This document shows positions 22,379-36,683 of a DNA stretch of 64,000 nt, in pieces. The notes under the pieces were generated by a model. The model worked only from the letters and a program-made list of their open reading frames with translations, did no database searches and had not been told where the DNA came from. This DNA is from Lutraria lutraria (lineage: Eukaryota; Mollusca; Bivalvia; Venerida; Mactridae), in assembly GCA_964023205.1 (NCBI GenBank), contig OZ026836.1, positions 1,433,501-1,497,500 on the forward strand, given 5' to 3'. The position numbers were made by a program, and so were the translations under genes. Every line of letters begins with the position of its first letter. The stretch's first letter is position 1.

Positions 22379-24623
22379 GATAAACTTTAGGAAAATCAAT
22401 TAGCTAATTTCTTTAAGTTATTTGATATATCTTAGATGAAATAATGGTACTAAAACGCTCACTTTATGAGGTGTTTGTGAAACACCAATTGCTCCCTAAA
22501 GAGCAATATTAATGGATAGTTGACCTTTGACCTATTGATAGACCTTATCAACAGGGGTCATCTATCTGTATTTGACCAACCTTCAAACCAAGTGAAGACC
22601 TAAGAGGCCAATACAGTCGAATTGGCCAGACAAGGTTTGATTAAAAACGAGCAAAAAAGACAGACATTAGCAATCCAGCAATATATACCCTCATTTCTTT
22701 GGAATGGGGGCATAACTAGAACTTTTAAAAAGAACCCTACAATTAGAAAAATATGACAAAAATATAAATGAAAAACATTTCAATATCAAGACAATTTACC
22801 TAATAGAAATAACTGCTAGGTTCATAAGAATAAAGTTTTGTAACAATACTAGTAGAGAATAAAGCTCAGAAAAATCAACTACCTAAGTTTTTTAAGTAAT
22901 TTGATATATCTTAAGTTTAATAATGGTACTAAAACGCTCACTTAATGAGGTGATTGTGAAACACCAATGCTCCCTAAAGAGCAAATGGATAGTTGACCTT
23001 TGACCTATTGATAGACCTTATCAACAGGGGTCATCTATCTGTATTTGACCAACCTTCAAACCAAGTGAAGACCTAAGAGGCCAATACAGTCGAATTGGCC
23101 AGACAAGGTTTGATTAAAAACGAGCAAAAAAGACCGACATTAGCAATCCAGCAATAGACACCCTCATGTCTTTGAAATGGGGGCATAACTAGAACTTTAA
23201 AAAAGAACCCTATACTTACAAAAATATGACAAAAATATAAATACAAATTATTCCAATTCAAGACATTTTACCTAATAGAAATAACTATTGGAATAAGAAA
23301 AGTTTTGTAGAAATATTTAGGCAGTTGATTTTCCTCAGCTTTATAAAATCTACAATTTAAGTTAAAATAAGGGCACTAAAATGCTATCTTAATGAGGTGT
23401 TTGTAATTAAGAAATTAAAATCTAGAAAAATCCAAATCCACCTACTACTCCTAAAAAATGAAGCTATTAAAATGGAACAAATTTTATTCAAGAGGTATTC
23501 TTTGTAGGTCAGAATTCAGTGTTTGTGAAGCAGTTAATGGAACCCCGACAACTATTTAAAGGCTTGTGTCATCTGCAAATAGATATACATTTGCCCTGAT
23601 GTCAGAAACGATGTCATTGATCAATATCAAGAAAATGAGGGGCCAAAAAATGACTCCTGTGGAGTCCCATCTTTAATATCATTCCAATTTGTTTGTGCAT
23701 TAGGCAGAACAACAGTTTGCTGATTATCTCTTAGAAGAGAACCAATTAAAAAGACTGTCAAAAAATCCAAATTATTTGAGTCTGACCAGTAAAGCATGAT
23801 GCAAAATATGGTCAAAAGCCTTGGTTATGTCGCACAATACAGCTTTGGAATCGACAGCCTCAGTGAAGAAGTTGTATAGATAAGCCAGTTGGTTAACCGT
23901 TGAGTCACAAGGTACAAAGCCTGATTTAAAGTAGAGTTAGAAGATCATTGTCACTAATGTGTATAAGTATGCCTGTGGACTACCCTTTGAAGAACTTTCC
24001 CTATGGTACAGAGTAGAGATATAGGTTGACAATTGCCAACATGAGAATGGCTTCAAGGAGTGACAAAAATGTCTTTCCATGAGCTAGGAAAAACTGAAGA
24101 GGACAGCAACTGGTCAAAAAGTCACACAGACAAGTGGACAGTTCAAATTTTATAATATCCTCTATCTTAGAGGTTGTAATTATAATGTGGTCCAAGACAG
24201 GGCTGACGACATTCACATCATTTTGCAGAGTTTGAATACCTAATTATTCATCAAGAGGGGTTTGATCCCGACAAATGTTATTCAGAAGGTCTGCTTTGGT
24301 GATTTCATCTTCCACAGTGTTATCACCATCTTGCAGTGAAGCAAAGATGAACTCAATTTGGAGGAGATGAAATATTTGAGACAAGTTCACCATGATTTCT
24401 TTGAAGATGAAGAGGAAATAAGATTTTGTGCTAACAAATTTATTGTGGTTTAGTTTGCCCTTTCCTATTTCATCAACATATCGAGGGCTCAACGCAACAG
24501 TGTCTTAACTCATATTGAAATAAGAACAAGTTACGAGTGTTGCGCTGAGCTCTCAATATGCAGTTTGGTTTCGAAGGCGTAAAAGTTAGTTAGGCAGTCA
24601 ATCTTTCCTTAGCTTTATTTTCT
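22379..24623. repeat. u11: long (L) unit, alpha lineage
   Basis: Length 2245 bp, with the RT relic at 23487-24492. It shares TTTGGAATGGGGG in subrepeat A and a one-base-shorter T run in subrepeat B with u12. AGACCGACAT near 23134 is private. Confidence 0.95.
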
Positions 24624-26868
24624 GATAAACTTTAGGAAAATCAATTAGCTAATTTCTTTAAGTTATTTGATATATCTTAGATGAAATAATGGTACTAAAA
24701 CGCTCACTTTATGAGGTGTTTGTGAAACACCAATTGCTCCCTAAAGAGCAATATTAATGGATAGTTGACCTTTGACCTATTGATAGACCTTATCAACAGG
24801 GGTCATCTATCTGTATTTGACCAACCTTCAAACCAAGTGAAGACCTAAGAGGCCAATACAGTCGAATTGGCCAGACAAGGTTTGATTAAAAACGAGCAAA
24901 AAAGACAGACATTAGCAATCCAGCAATATATACCCTCATTTCTTTGGAATGGGGGCATAACTAGAACTTTTAAAAAGAACCCTACAATTAGAAAAATATG
25001 ACAAAAATATAAATGAAAAACATTTCAATATCAAGACAATTTACCTAATAGAAATAACTGCTAGGTTCATAAGAATAAAGTTTTGTAACAATACTAGTAG
25101 AGAATAAAGCTCAGAAAAATCAACTACCTAAGTTTTTTAAGTAATTTGATATATCTTAAGTTTAATAATGGTACTAAAACGCTCACTTAATGAGGTGATT
25201 GTGAAACACCAATGCTCCCTAAAGAGCAAATGGATAGTTGACCTTTGACCTATTGATAGACCTTATCAACAGGGGTCATCTATCTGTATTTGACCAACCT
25301 TCAAACCAAGTGAAGACCTAAGAGGCCAATACAGTCGAATTGGCCAGACAAGGTTTGATTAAAAACGAGCAAAAAAGACAGACATTAGCAATCCAGCAAT
25401 AGACACCCTCATGTCTTTGAAATGGGGGCATAACTAGAACTTTAAAAAAGAACCCTATACTTACAAAAATATGACAAAAATATAAATACAAATTATTCCA
25501 ATTCAAGACATTTTACCTAATAGAAATAACTATTGGAATAAGAAAAGTTTTGTAGAAATATTTAGGCAGTTGATTTTCCTCAGCTTTATAAAATCTACAA
25601 TTTAAGTTAAAATAAGGGCACTAAAATGCTATCTTAATGAGGTGTTTGTAATTAAGAAATTAAAATCTAGAAAAATCCAAATCCACCTACTACTCCTAAA
25701 AAATGAAGCTATTAAAATGGAACAAATTTTATTCAAGAGGTATTCTTTGTAGGTCAGAATTCAGTGTTTGTGAAGCAGTTAATGGAACCCCGACAACTAT
25801 TTAAAGGCTTGTGTCATCTGCAAATAGATATACATTTGCCCTGATGTCAGAAACGATGTCATTGATCAATATCAAGAAAATGAGGGGCCAAAAAATGACT
25901 CCTGTGGAGTCCCATCTTTAATATCATTCCAATTTGTTTGTGCATTAGGCAGAACAACAGTTTGCTGATTATCTCTTAGAAGAGAACCAATTAAAAAGAC
26001 TGTCAAAAAATCCAAAATATTTGAGTCTGACCAGTAAAGCATGATGCAAAATATGGTCAAAAGCCTTGGTTATGTCGCACAATACAGCTTTGGAATCGAC
26101 AGCCTCAGTGAAGAAGTTGTATAGATAAGCCAGTTGGTTAACCGTTGAGTCACAAGGTACAAAGCCTGATTTAAAGTAGAGTTAGAAGATCATTGTCACT
26201 AATGTGTATAAGTATGCCTGTGGACTACCCTTTGAAGAACTTTCCCTATGGTACAGAGTAGAGATATAGGTTGACAATTGCCAACATGAGAATGGCTTCA
26301 AGGAGTGACAAAAATGTCTTTCCATGAGCTAGGAAAAACTGAAGAGGACAGCAACTGGTCAAAAAGTCACACAGACAAGTGGACAGTTCAAATTTTATAA
26401 TATCCTCTATCTTAGAGGTTGTAATTATAATGTGGTCCAAGACAGGGCTGACGACATTCACATCATTTTGCCGAGTTTGAATACCTAATTATTCATCAAG
26501 AGGGGTTTGATCCCGACAAATGTTATTCAGAAGGTCTGCTTTGGTGATTTCATCTTCCACAGTGTTATCACCATCTTGCAGTGAAGCAAAGATGAACTCA
26601 ATTTGGAGGAGATGAAATATTTGAGACAAGTTCACCATGATTTCTTTGAAGATGAAGAGGAAATAAGATTTTGTGCTAACAAATTTATTGTGGTTTAGTT
26701 TACCCTTTCCTATTTCATCAACATATCGAGGGCTCAACGCAACAGTGTCTTAACTCATATTGAAATAAGAACAAGTTACGAGTGTTGCGCTGAGCTCTCA
26801 ATATGCAGTTTGGTTTCGAAGGCGTAAAAGTTAGTTAGGCAGTCAATCTTTCCTTAGCTTTATTTTCT
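24624..26868. repeat. u12: long (L) unit, alpha lineage
   Basis: Length 2245 bp, with the RT relic at 25732-26737. It differs from u11 by SNILDF in the RT and a private TTGCCGAG near 26469. Confidence 0.95.
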
Positions 26869-28641
26869 GATAAACATAAGGAAAATCAATTAGCTAATTT
26901 CTTTAAGTTATTTGATATATCTTAGATGAAATAATGGTACTAAAACGCTCACTTTATGAGGTGTTTGTGAAACACCAATTGCTCCCTAAAGAGCAAAATT
27001 AATGGATAGTTGACCTTTGACCTATTGATAGACCTTATCAACAGGGGTCATCTATCTGTATTTGACCAACCTTCAAACCAAGTGAAGACCTAAGAGGCCA
27101 ATACAGTCGAATTGGCCAGACAAGGTTTGATTAAAAACGAGCAAAAAAGACAGACATTAGCAATCCAGCAATATACACCCTCATTTCTTTGAAATGGGGG
27201 CATAACTAGAACTTTAAAAAAGAACCCTATACTTACAAAAATATGACAAAAATATAAATACAAATTATTCCAATTCAAGACATTTTACCTAATAGAAATA
27301 ACTATTGGAATAAGAAAAGTTTTGTAGAAATATTTAGGCAGTTGATTTTCCATAGCTTTATAAAATCTACAATTTAAGTTAAAATAAGGGCACTAAAATG
27401 CTATCTTAATGAGGTGTTTGTAATTAAGAAATTAAAATCTAGAAAAATCCAAATCCACCTCCTAACTCCTAAAAAATGAAGCTATTAAAATGGAACAAAT
27501 TTTATTCAAGAGGTATTCTTTGTAGGTCAGAATTCAGTGTTTGTGAAGCAGTTAATGGAACCCCAACAACTATTTAAAGGCTTGTGTCATCTGCAAATAG
27601 ATATACATTTGCCCTGATGTCAGAAACGATGTCATTGATCAATATCAAGAAAATGAGGGGCCAAAAATTGACTCCTGTGGAGTCCCATCTTTAATATCAT
27701 TCCAATTTGTTTGTGCATTAGGCAGAACAACAGTTTGCTGATTATCTCTTAGAAGAGAACCAATTAAAAAGACTGTCAAAAAATCCAAAATATTTGAGTC
27801 TGACCAGTAAAGCATGATGCAAAATATGGTCAAAAGCCTTGGTTATGTCGTACAATACAGCTTTGGAATCGACAGCCTCAGTGAAGAAGTTGTATAGATA
27901 AGCCAGTTGGTTAACTGTTGAGTCACAAGGTACAAAGCCTGATTTAAAGTAGAGTTAGAAGATCATTGTCACTAATGTGTATAAGTATGCCTGTGGACTA
28001 CCCTTTGAAGAACTTTCCCTATGGTACAGAGTAGAGATATAGGTTGACAATTGCCAACATGAGAATGGCTTCAAGGAGTGACAAAAATGTCTTTCCATGA
28101 GCTAGGAAAAACTGAAGAGGACAGCAACTGGTCAAAAAGTCACACAGACAAGTGGACAGTTCAAATTTTATAATATCCTCTATCTTAGAGGTTGTAATTA
28201 TAATGTGGTCCAAGACAGGGCTGACGACATTCACATCATTTTGCAGAGTTTGAATACCTAATTATTCATCAAGAGGGGTTTGATCCCGACAAATGTTATT
28301 CAGAAGGTCTGCTTTGGTGATTTCATCTTCCACAGTGTTATCACCATCTTGCAGTGAAGCAAAGATGAACTCAATTTGGAGGAGATGAAATATTTGAGAC
28401 AAGTTCACCATGATTTCTTTGAAGATGAAGAGGAAATAAGATTTTGTGCTAACAAATTTATTGTGGTTTAGTTTGCCCTTTCCTATTTCATCAACATATC
28501 GAGGGCTCAACGCAACAGTGTCTTAACTCATATTGAAATAAGAACAAGTTACGAGTGTTGCGCTGAGCTCTCAATATGCAGTTTGGTTTCGAAGGCGTAA
28601 AAGTTAGTTAGGCAGTCAATCTTTCCTTAGCTTTATTTTCT
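26869..28641. repeat. u13: short (S) unit with an alpha tail
   Basis: Length 1773 bp, the only S unit with the alpha 2-bp loss and the DEIGKGK linker. Its RT body is otherwise S-like (QESIFGP), so it looks recombinant. The RT relic is at 27505-28510. The strict alpha/beta alternation begins here. Confidence 0.95.
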
Positions 28642-30416
28642 GATAAACATGAGGAAAATCAATTAGCTAATTTCTTTAAGTTATTTGATATATCTTAGAT
28701 GAAATAATGGTACTAAAACGCTCACTTTATGAGGTGTTTGTGAAACACCAATTGCTCCCTAAAGAGCAATATTAATGGATAGTTGACCTTTGACCTATTG
28801 ATAGACCTTATCAACAGGGGTCATCTATCTGTATTTGACCAACCTTCAAACCAAGTGAAGACCTAAGAGGCCAATACAGTCGAATTGGCCAGACAAGGTT
28901 TGATTAAAAACGAGCAAAAAAGACAGACATTAGCAATCCAGCAATATACACCCTCATTTCTTTGAAATGGGGGCATAACTAGAACTTTAAAAAAGAACCC
29001 TATACTTACAAAAATATGACAAAAATATAAATACAAATTATTCCAATTCAAGACATTTTACCTAATAGAAATAACTATTGGAATAAGAAAAGTTTTGTAG
29101 AAATATTTAGGCAGTTGATTTTCCATAGCTTTATAAAATCTACAATTTAAGTTAAAATAAGGGCACTAAAATGCTATCTTAATGAGGTGTTTGTAATTGA
29201 GAAATTAAAATCTAGAAAAATCCAAATCCACCTCCTAACTCCTAAAAAATGAAGCTATTAAAATGGAACAAATTTTATTCAAGAGGTATTCTTTGTAGGT
29301 CAGAATTCAGTGTTTGTGAAGCAGTTAATGGAACCCCAACAACTATTTAAAGGCTTGTGTCATCTGCAAATAGATATACATTTGCCCTGATGTCAGAAAC
29401 GATGTCATTGATCAATATCAAGAAAATGAGGGGCCAAAAATTGACTCCTGTGGAGTCCCATCTTTAATATCATTCCAATTTGTTTGTGCATTAGGCAGAA
29501 CAACAGTTTGCTGATTATCTCTTAGAAGAGAACCAATTAAAAAGACTGTCAAAAAATCCAAAATATTTGAGTCTGACCAGTAAAGCATGATGCAAAATAT
29601 GGTCAAAAGCCTTGGTTATGTCGTACAATACAGCTTTGGAATCGACAGCCTCAGTGAAGAAGTTGTATAGATAAGCCAGTTGGTTAACTGTTGAGTCACA
29701 AGGTACAAAGCCTGATTTAAAGTAGAGTTAGAAGATCATTGTCACTAATGTGTATAAGTATGCCTGTGGACTACCCTTTGAAGAACTTTCCCTATGGTAC
29801 AGAGTAGAGATATAGGTTGACAATTGCCAACATGAGAATGGCTTCAAGGAGTGACAAAAATGTCTTTCCATGAGCTAGGAAAAACTGAAGAGGACAGCAA
29901 CTGGTCAAAAAGTCACACAGACAAGTGGACAGTTCAAATTTTATAATGTCCTCTATCTTAGAGGTTGTAATTGTAATGTGGTCCAAGACAGGGCTGATGA
30001 CATTCACATCATTTTGCAGAGTTTGAATACCTAATTATTCATCAAGAGGTTTTTGATCCCGACAAATGTTATTCAGAAGGTCTGCTTTGGTGATTTCATC
30101 TTCCACAGTGTTATCACCATCATGCAGTGAAGCAAAGATGAACTCAATTTGGAGGAGATGAAATATTTGAGACAAGTTCACCATGATTTCTTAGAAGATG
30201 AAGAGGAAATAAGATTTTGTGCTAACAAATTTATTGTGGTTTAGTTTGCCCTTTCTTATTTCATCAACATATCGAGGGCTCAACGCAACAGTGTCTTAAC
30301 TCATATTGAAATAAGAACAAGTTACGACAGTGTTGCGCTGAGCTCTCAATATGCAGTTTGGTTTCGAAGGCGTAAAAGTTAGTTAGGCAGTCAATCTTTC
30401 CTTAGCTTTATTTTCT
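28642..30416. repeat. u14: short (S) unit, beta lineage
   Basis: Length 1775 bp, with the RT relic at 29278-30283 and the extra linker stop. Its GAGGTTTTTGATCC near 30047 is shared with u16 and u18, and LDHITITTS returns here. The head has a private ATGAGG. Confidence 0.95.
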
Positions 30417-32662
30417 GATAAACTTTAGGAAAATCAATTAGCTAATTTCTTTAAGTTATTTGATATATCTTAGATGAAATAATGGTACTAAAACGCTCAC
30501 TTTATGAGGTGTTTGTGAAACACCAATTGCTCCCTCAAGAGCAATATTAATGGATAGTTGACCTTTGACCTATTGATAGACCTTATCAACAGGGGTCATC
30601 TATCTGTATTTGACCAACCTTCAAACCAAGTGAAGACCTAAGAGGCCAATACAGTCGAATTGGCCAGACAAGGTTTGATTAAAAACGAGCAAAAAAGACA
30701 GACATTAGCAATCCAGCAATATATACCCTCATTTCTTTGAAATGGGGGCATAACTAGAACTTTTAAAAAGAACCCTACAATTAGAAAAATATGACAAAAA
30801 TATAAATGAAAAACATTTCAATATCAAGACAATTTACCTAATAGAAATAACTGCTAGGTTCATAAGAATAAAGTTTTGTAACAATACTAGTAGAGAATAA
30901 AGCTCAGAAAAATCAACTACCTAAGTTTTTTTAAGTAATTTGATATATCTTAAGTTTAATAATGGTACTAAAACGCTCACTTAATGAGGTGATTGTGAAA
31001 CACCAATGCTCCCTAAAGAGCAAATGGATAGTTGACCTTTGACCTATTGATAGACCTTATCAACAGGGGTCATCTATCTGTATTTGACCAACCTTCAAAC
31101 CAAGTGAAGACCTAAGAGGCCAATACAGTCGAATTGGCCAGACAAGGTTTGATTAAAAACGAGCAAAAAAGACAGACATTAGCAATCCAGCAATAGACAC
31201 CCTCATGTCTTTGAAATGGGGGCATAACTAGAACTTTAAAAAAGAACCCTATACTTACAAAAATATGACAAAAATATAAATACAAATTATTCCAATTCAA
31301 GACATTTTACCTAATAGAAATAACTATTGGAATAAGAAAAGTTTTGTAGAAATATTTAGGCAGTTGATTTTCCTCAGCTTTATAAAATCTACAATTTAAG
31401 TTAAAATAAGGGCACTAAAATGCTATCTTAATGAGGTGTTTGTAATTAAGAAATTAAAATCTAGAAAAATCCAAATCCACCTACTACTCCTAAAAAATGA
31501 AGCTATTAAAATGGAACAAATTTTATTCAAGAGGTATTCTTTGTAGGTCAGAATTCAGTGTTTGTGAAGCAGTTAATGGAACCCCGACAACTATTTAAAG
31601 GCTTGTGTCATCTGCAAATAGATATACATTTGCCCTGATGTCAGAAACGATGTCATTGATCAATATCAAGAAAATGAGGGGCCAAAAAATGACTCCTGTG
31701 GAGTCCCATCTTTAATATCATTCCAATTTGTTTGTGCATTAGGCAGAACAACAGTTTGCTGATTATCTCTTAGAAGAGAACCAATTAAAAAGACTGTCAA
31801 AAAATCCAAAATATTTGAGTCTGACCAGTAAAGCATGATTCAAAATATGGTCAAAAGCCTTGGTTATGTCGCACAATACAGCTTTGGAATCGACAGCCTC
31901 AGTGAAGAAGTTGTATAGATAAGCAAGTTGGTTAACTGTTGAGTCACAAGGTACAAAGCCTGATTTAAAGTAGAGTTAGAAGATCATTGTCACTAATGTG
32001 TATAAGTATGCCTGTGGACTACTCTTTGAAGAACTTTCCCTATGGTACAGAGTAGAGATATAGGTTGACAATTGCCAACATGAGAATGGCTTCAAGGAGT
32101 GACAAAAATGTCTTTCCATGAGCTAGGAAAAACTGAAGAGGACAGCAACTGGTCAAAAAGTCACACAGACAAGTGGACAGTTCAAATTTTATAATATCCT
32201 CTATCTTAGAGGTTGTAATTATAATGTGGTCCAAGACAGGGCTGACGACATTCACATCATTTTGCAGAGTTTGAATACCTAATTATTCATCAAGAGGGGT
32301 TTGATCCCGACAAATGTTATTCAGAAGGTCTGCTTTGGTGATTTCATCTTCCACAGTGTTATCACCATCTTGCAGTGAAGCAAAGATGAACTCAATTTGG
32401 AGGAGATGAAATATTTGAGGCAAGTTCACCATGATTTCTTTGAAGATGAAGAGGAAATAAGATTTTGTGCTAACAAATTTATTGTGGTTTAGTTTGCCCT
32501 TTCCTATTTCATCAACATATCGAGGGCTCAACGCAACAGTGTCTTAACTCATATTGAAATAAGAACAAGTTACGAGTGTTGCGCTGAGCTCTCAATATGC
32601 AGTTTGGTTTCGAAGGCGTAAAAGTTAGTTAGGCAGTCAATCTTTCCTTAGCTTTATTTTCT
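30417..32662. repeat. u15: long (L) unit, alpha lineage
   Basis: Length 2246 bp, with the RT relic at 31526-32531. It shares CCCTCAAGAGC in subrepeat A with u17. Confidence 0.95.
31526..32531 (-). pseudogene. u15 RT relic with an additional stop near the KAFD box
   Basis: A G to T change on the + strand near 31840 (CATGATTCAAAAT) adds a stop in the frame that runs 31666-31854 in other units. The linker also has a private S to P change (NLPQIF). The KAFD and FADD wording is otherwise unchanged. Confidence 0.8.
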
Positions 32663-34437
32663 GATAAACTTTAGGAAAATCAATTAGCTAATTTCTTTAA
32701 GTTATTTGATATATCTTAGATGAAATAATGGTACTAAAACGCTCACTTTATGAGGTGTTTGTGAAACACCAATTGCTCCCTAAAGAGCAATATTAATGGA
32801 TAGTTGATCTTTGACCTATTGATAGACCTTATCAACAGGGGTCATCTATCTGTATTTGACCAACCTTCAAACCAAGTGAAGACCTAAGAGGCCAATACAG
32901 TCGAATTGGCCAGACAAGGTTTGATTAAAAACGAGCAAAAAAGACAGACATTAGCAATCCAGCAATATACACCCTCATTTCTTTGAAATGGGGGCATAAC
33001 TAGAACTTTAAAAAAGAACCCTATACTTACAAAAATATGACAAAAATATAAATACAAATTATTCCAATTCAAGACATTTTACCTAATAGAAATAACTATT
33101 GGAATAAGAAAAGTTTTGTAGAAATATTTAGGCAGTTGATTTTCCATAGCTTTATAAAATCTACAATTTAAGTTAAAATAAGGGCACTAAAATGCTATCT
33201 TAATGAGGTGTTTGTAATTAAGAAATTAAAATCTAGAAACATCCAAATCCACCTCCTAACTCCTAAAAAATGAAGCTATTAAAATGGAACAAATTTTATT
33301 CAAGAGGTATTCTTTGTAGGTCAGAATTCAGTGTTTGTGAAGCAGTTAATGGAACCCCAACAACTATTTAAAGGCTTGTGTCATCTGCAAATAGATATAC
33401 ATTTGCCCTGATGTCAGAAACGATGTCATTGATCAATATCAAGAAAATGAGGGGCCAAAAATTGACTCCTGTGGAGTCCCATCTTTAATATCATTCCAAT
33501 TTGTTTGTGCATTAGGCAGAACAACAGTTTGCTGATTATCTCTTAGAAGAGAACCAATTAAAAAGACTGTCAAAAAATCAAAAATATTTGAGTCTGACCA
33601 GTAAAGCATGATGCAAAATATGGTCAAAAGCCTTGGTTATGTCGTACAATACAGCTTTGGAATCGACAGCCTCAGTGAAGAAGTTGTATAGATAAGCCAG
33701 TTGGTTAACTGTTGAGTCACAAGGTACAAAGCCTGATTTAAAGTAGAGTTAGAAGATCATTGTCACTAATGTGTATAAGTATGCCTGTGGACTACCCTTT
33801 GAAGAACTTTCCCTATGGTACAGAGTAGAGATATAGGTTGACAATTGCCAACATGAGAATGGCTTCAAGGAGTGACAAAAATGTCTTTCCATGAGCTAGG
33901 AAAAACTGAAGAGGACAGCAACTGGTCAAAAAGTCACACAGACAAGTGGACAGTTCAAATTTTATAATGTCCTCTATCTTAGAGGTTGTAATTGTAATGT
34001 GGTCCAAGACAGGGCTGATGACATTCACATCATTTTGCAGAGTTTGAATACCTAATTATTCATCAAGAGGTTTTTGATCCCGACAAATGTTATTCAGAAG
34101 GTCTGCTTTGGTGATTTCATCTTCCACAGTGTTATCACCATCATGCAGTGAAGCAAAGATGAACTCAATTTGGAGGAGATGAAATATTTGAGACAAGTTC
34201 ACCATGATTTCTTAGAAGATGAAGAGGAAATAAGATTTTGTGCTAACAAATTTATTGTGGTTTAGTTTGCCCTTTCTTATTTCATCAACATATCGAGGGC
34301 TCAACGCAACAGTGTCTTAACTCATATTGAAATAAGAACAAGTTACGACAGTGTTGCGCTGAGCTCTCAATATGCAGTTTGGTTTCGAAGGCGTAAAAGT
34401 TAGTTAGGCAGTCAATCTTTCCTTAGCTTTATTTTCT
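32663..34437. repeat. u16: short (S) unit, beta lineage
   Basis: Length 1775 bp, with the RT relic at 33299-34304 and the extra linker stop. It is an S unit with the TTTAGG head normally found in L units. Its DR1 at 32805-32817 is the only one I noticed damaged (TGATCTTTGACCT). Confidence 0.95.
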
Positions 34438-36683
34438 GATAAACTTTAGGAAAATCAATTAGCTAATTTCTTTAAGTTATTTGATATATCTTAGATGAAA
34501 TAATGGTACTAAAACGCTCACTTTATGAGGTGTTTGTGAAACACCAATTGCTCCCTCAAGAGCAATATTAATGGATAGTTGACCTTTGACCTATTGATAG
34601 ACCTTATCAACAGGGGTCATCTATCTGTATTTGACCAACCTTCAAACCAAGTGAAGACCTAAGAGGCCAATACAGTCGAATTGGCCAGACAAGGTTTGAT
34701 TAAAAACGAGCAAAAAAGACAGACATTAGCAATCCAGCAATATATACCCTCATTTCTTTGAAATGGGGGCATAACTAGAACTTTTAAAAAGAACCCTACA
34801 ATTAGAAAAATATGACAAAAATATAAATGAAAAACATTTCAATATCAAGACAATTTACCTAATAGAAATAACTGCTAGGTTCATAAGAATAAAGTTTTGT
34901 AACAATACTAGTAGAGAATAAAGCTCAGAAAAATCAACTACCTAAGTTTTTTTAAGTAATTTGATATATCTTAAGTTTAATAATGGTACTAAAACGCTCA
35001 CTTAATGAGGTGATTGTGAAACACCAATGCTCCCTAAAGAGCAAATGGATAGTTGACCTTTGACCTATTGATAGACCTTATCAACAGGGGTCATCTATCT
35101 GTATTTGACCAACCTTCAAACCAAGTGAAGACCTAAGAGGCCAATACAGTCGAATTGGCCAGACAAGGTTTGATTAAAAACGAGCAAAAAAGACAGACAT
35201 TAGCAATCCAGCAATAGACACCCTCATGTCTTTGAAATGGGGGCATAACTAGAACTTTAAAAAAGAACCCTATACTTACAAAAATATGACAAAAATATAA
35301 ATACAAATTATTCCAATTCAAGACATTTTACCTAATAGAAATAACTATTGGAATAAGAAAAGTTTTGTAGAAATATTTAGGCAGTTGATTTTCCTCAGCT
35401 TTATAAAATCTACAATTTAAGTTAAAATAAGGGCACTAAAATGCTATCTTAATGAGGTGTTTGTAATTAAGAAATTAAAATCTAGAAAAATCCAAATCCA
35501 CCTACTACTCCTAAAAAATGAAGCTATTAAAATGGAACAAATTTTATTCAAGAGGTATTCTTTGTAGGTCAGAATTCAGTGTTTGTGAAGCAGTTAATGG
35601 AACCCCGACAACTATTTAAAGGCTTGTGTCATCTGCAAATAGATATACATTTGCCCTGATGTCAGAAACGATGTCATTGATCAATATCAAGAAAATGAGG
35701 GGCCAAAAAATGACTCCTGTGGAGTCCCATCTTTAATATCATTCCAATTTGTTTGTGCATTAGGCAGAACAACAGTTTGCTGATTATCTCTTAGAAGAGA
35801 ACCAATTAAAAAGACTGTCAAAAAATCAAAAATATTTGAGTCTGACCAGTAAAGCATGATGCAAAATATGGTCAAATGCCTTGGTTATGTCGCACAATAC
35901 AGCTTTGGAATCGACAGCCTCAGTGAAGAAGTTGTATAGATAAGCCAGTTGGTTAACTGTTGAGTCACAAGGTACAAAGCCTGATTTAAAGTAGAGTTAG
36001 AAGATCATTGTCACTAATGTGTATAAGTATGCCTGTGGACTACCCTTTGAAGAACTTTCCCTATGGTACAGAGTAGAGATATAGGTTGACAATTGCCAAC
36101 ATGAGAATGGCTTCAAGGAGTGACAAAAATGTCTTTCCATGAGCTAGGAAAAACTGAAGAGGACAGCAACTGGTCAAAAAGTCACACAGACAAGTGGACA
36201 GTTCAAATTTTATAATATCCTCTATCTTAGAGGTTGTAATTATAATGTGGTCCAAGACAGGGCTGACGACATTCACATCATTTTGCAGAGTTTGAATACC
36301 TAATTATTCATCAAGAGGGGTTTGATCCCGACAAATGTTATTCAGAAGGTCTGCTTTGGTGATTTCATCTTCCACAGTGTTATCACCATCTTGCAGTGAA
36401 GCAAAGATGAACTCAATTTGGAGGAGATGAAATATTTGAGACAAGTTCACCATGATTTCTTTGAAGATGAAGAGGAAATAAGATTTTGTGCTAACAAATT
36501 TATTGTGGTTTAGTTTGCCCTTTCCTATTTCATCAACATATCGAGGGCTCAACGCAACAGTGTCTTAACTCATATTGAAATAAGAACAAGTTACGAGTGT
36601 TGCGCTGAGCTCTCAATATGCAGTTTGGTTTCGAAGGCGTAAAAGTTAGTTAGGCAGTCAATCTTTCCTTAGCTTTATTTTCT
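34438..36683. repeat. u17: long (L) unit, alpha lineage
   Basis: Length 2246 bp, with the RT relic at 35547-36552. It pairs with u18 as a copy of the u15-u16 dimer. SNIFDF is shared with neighbouring u16. Confidence 0.95.
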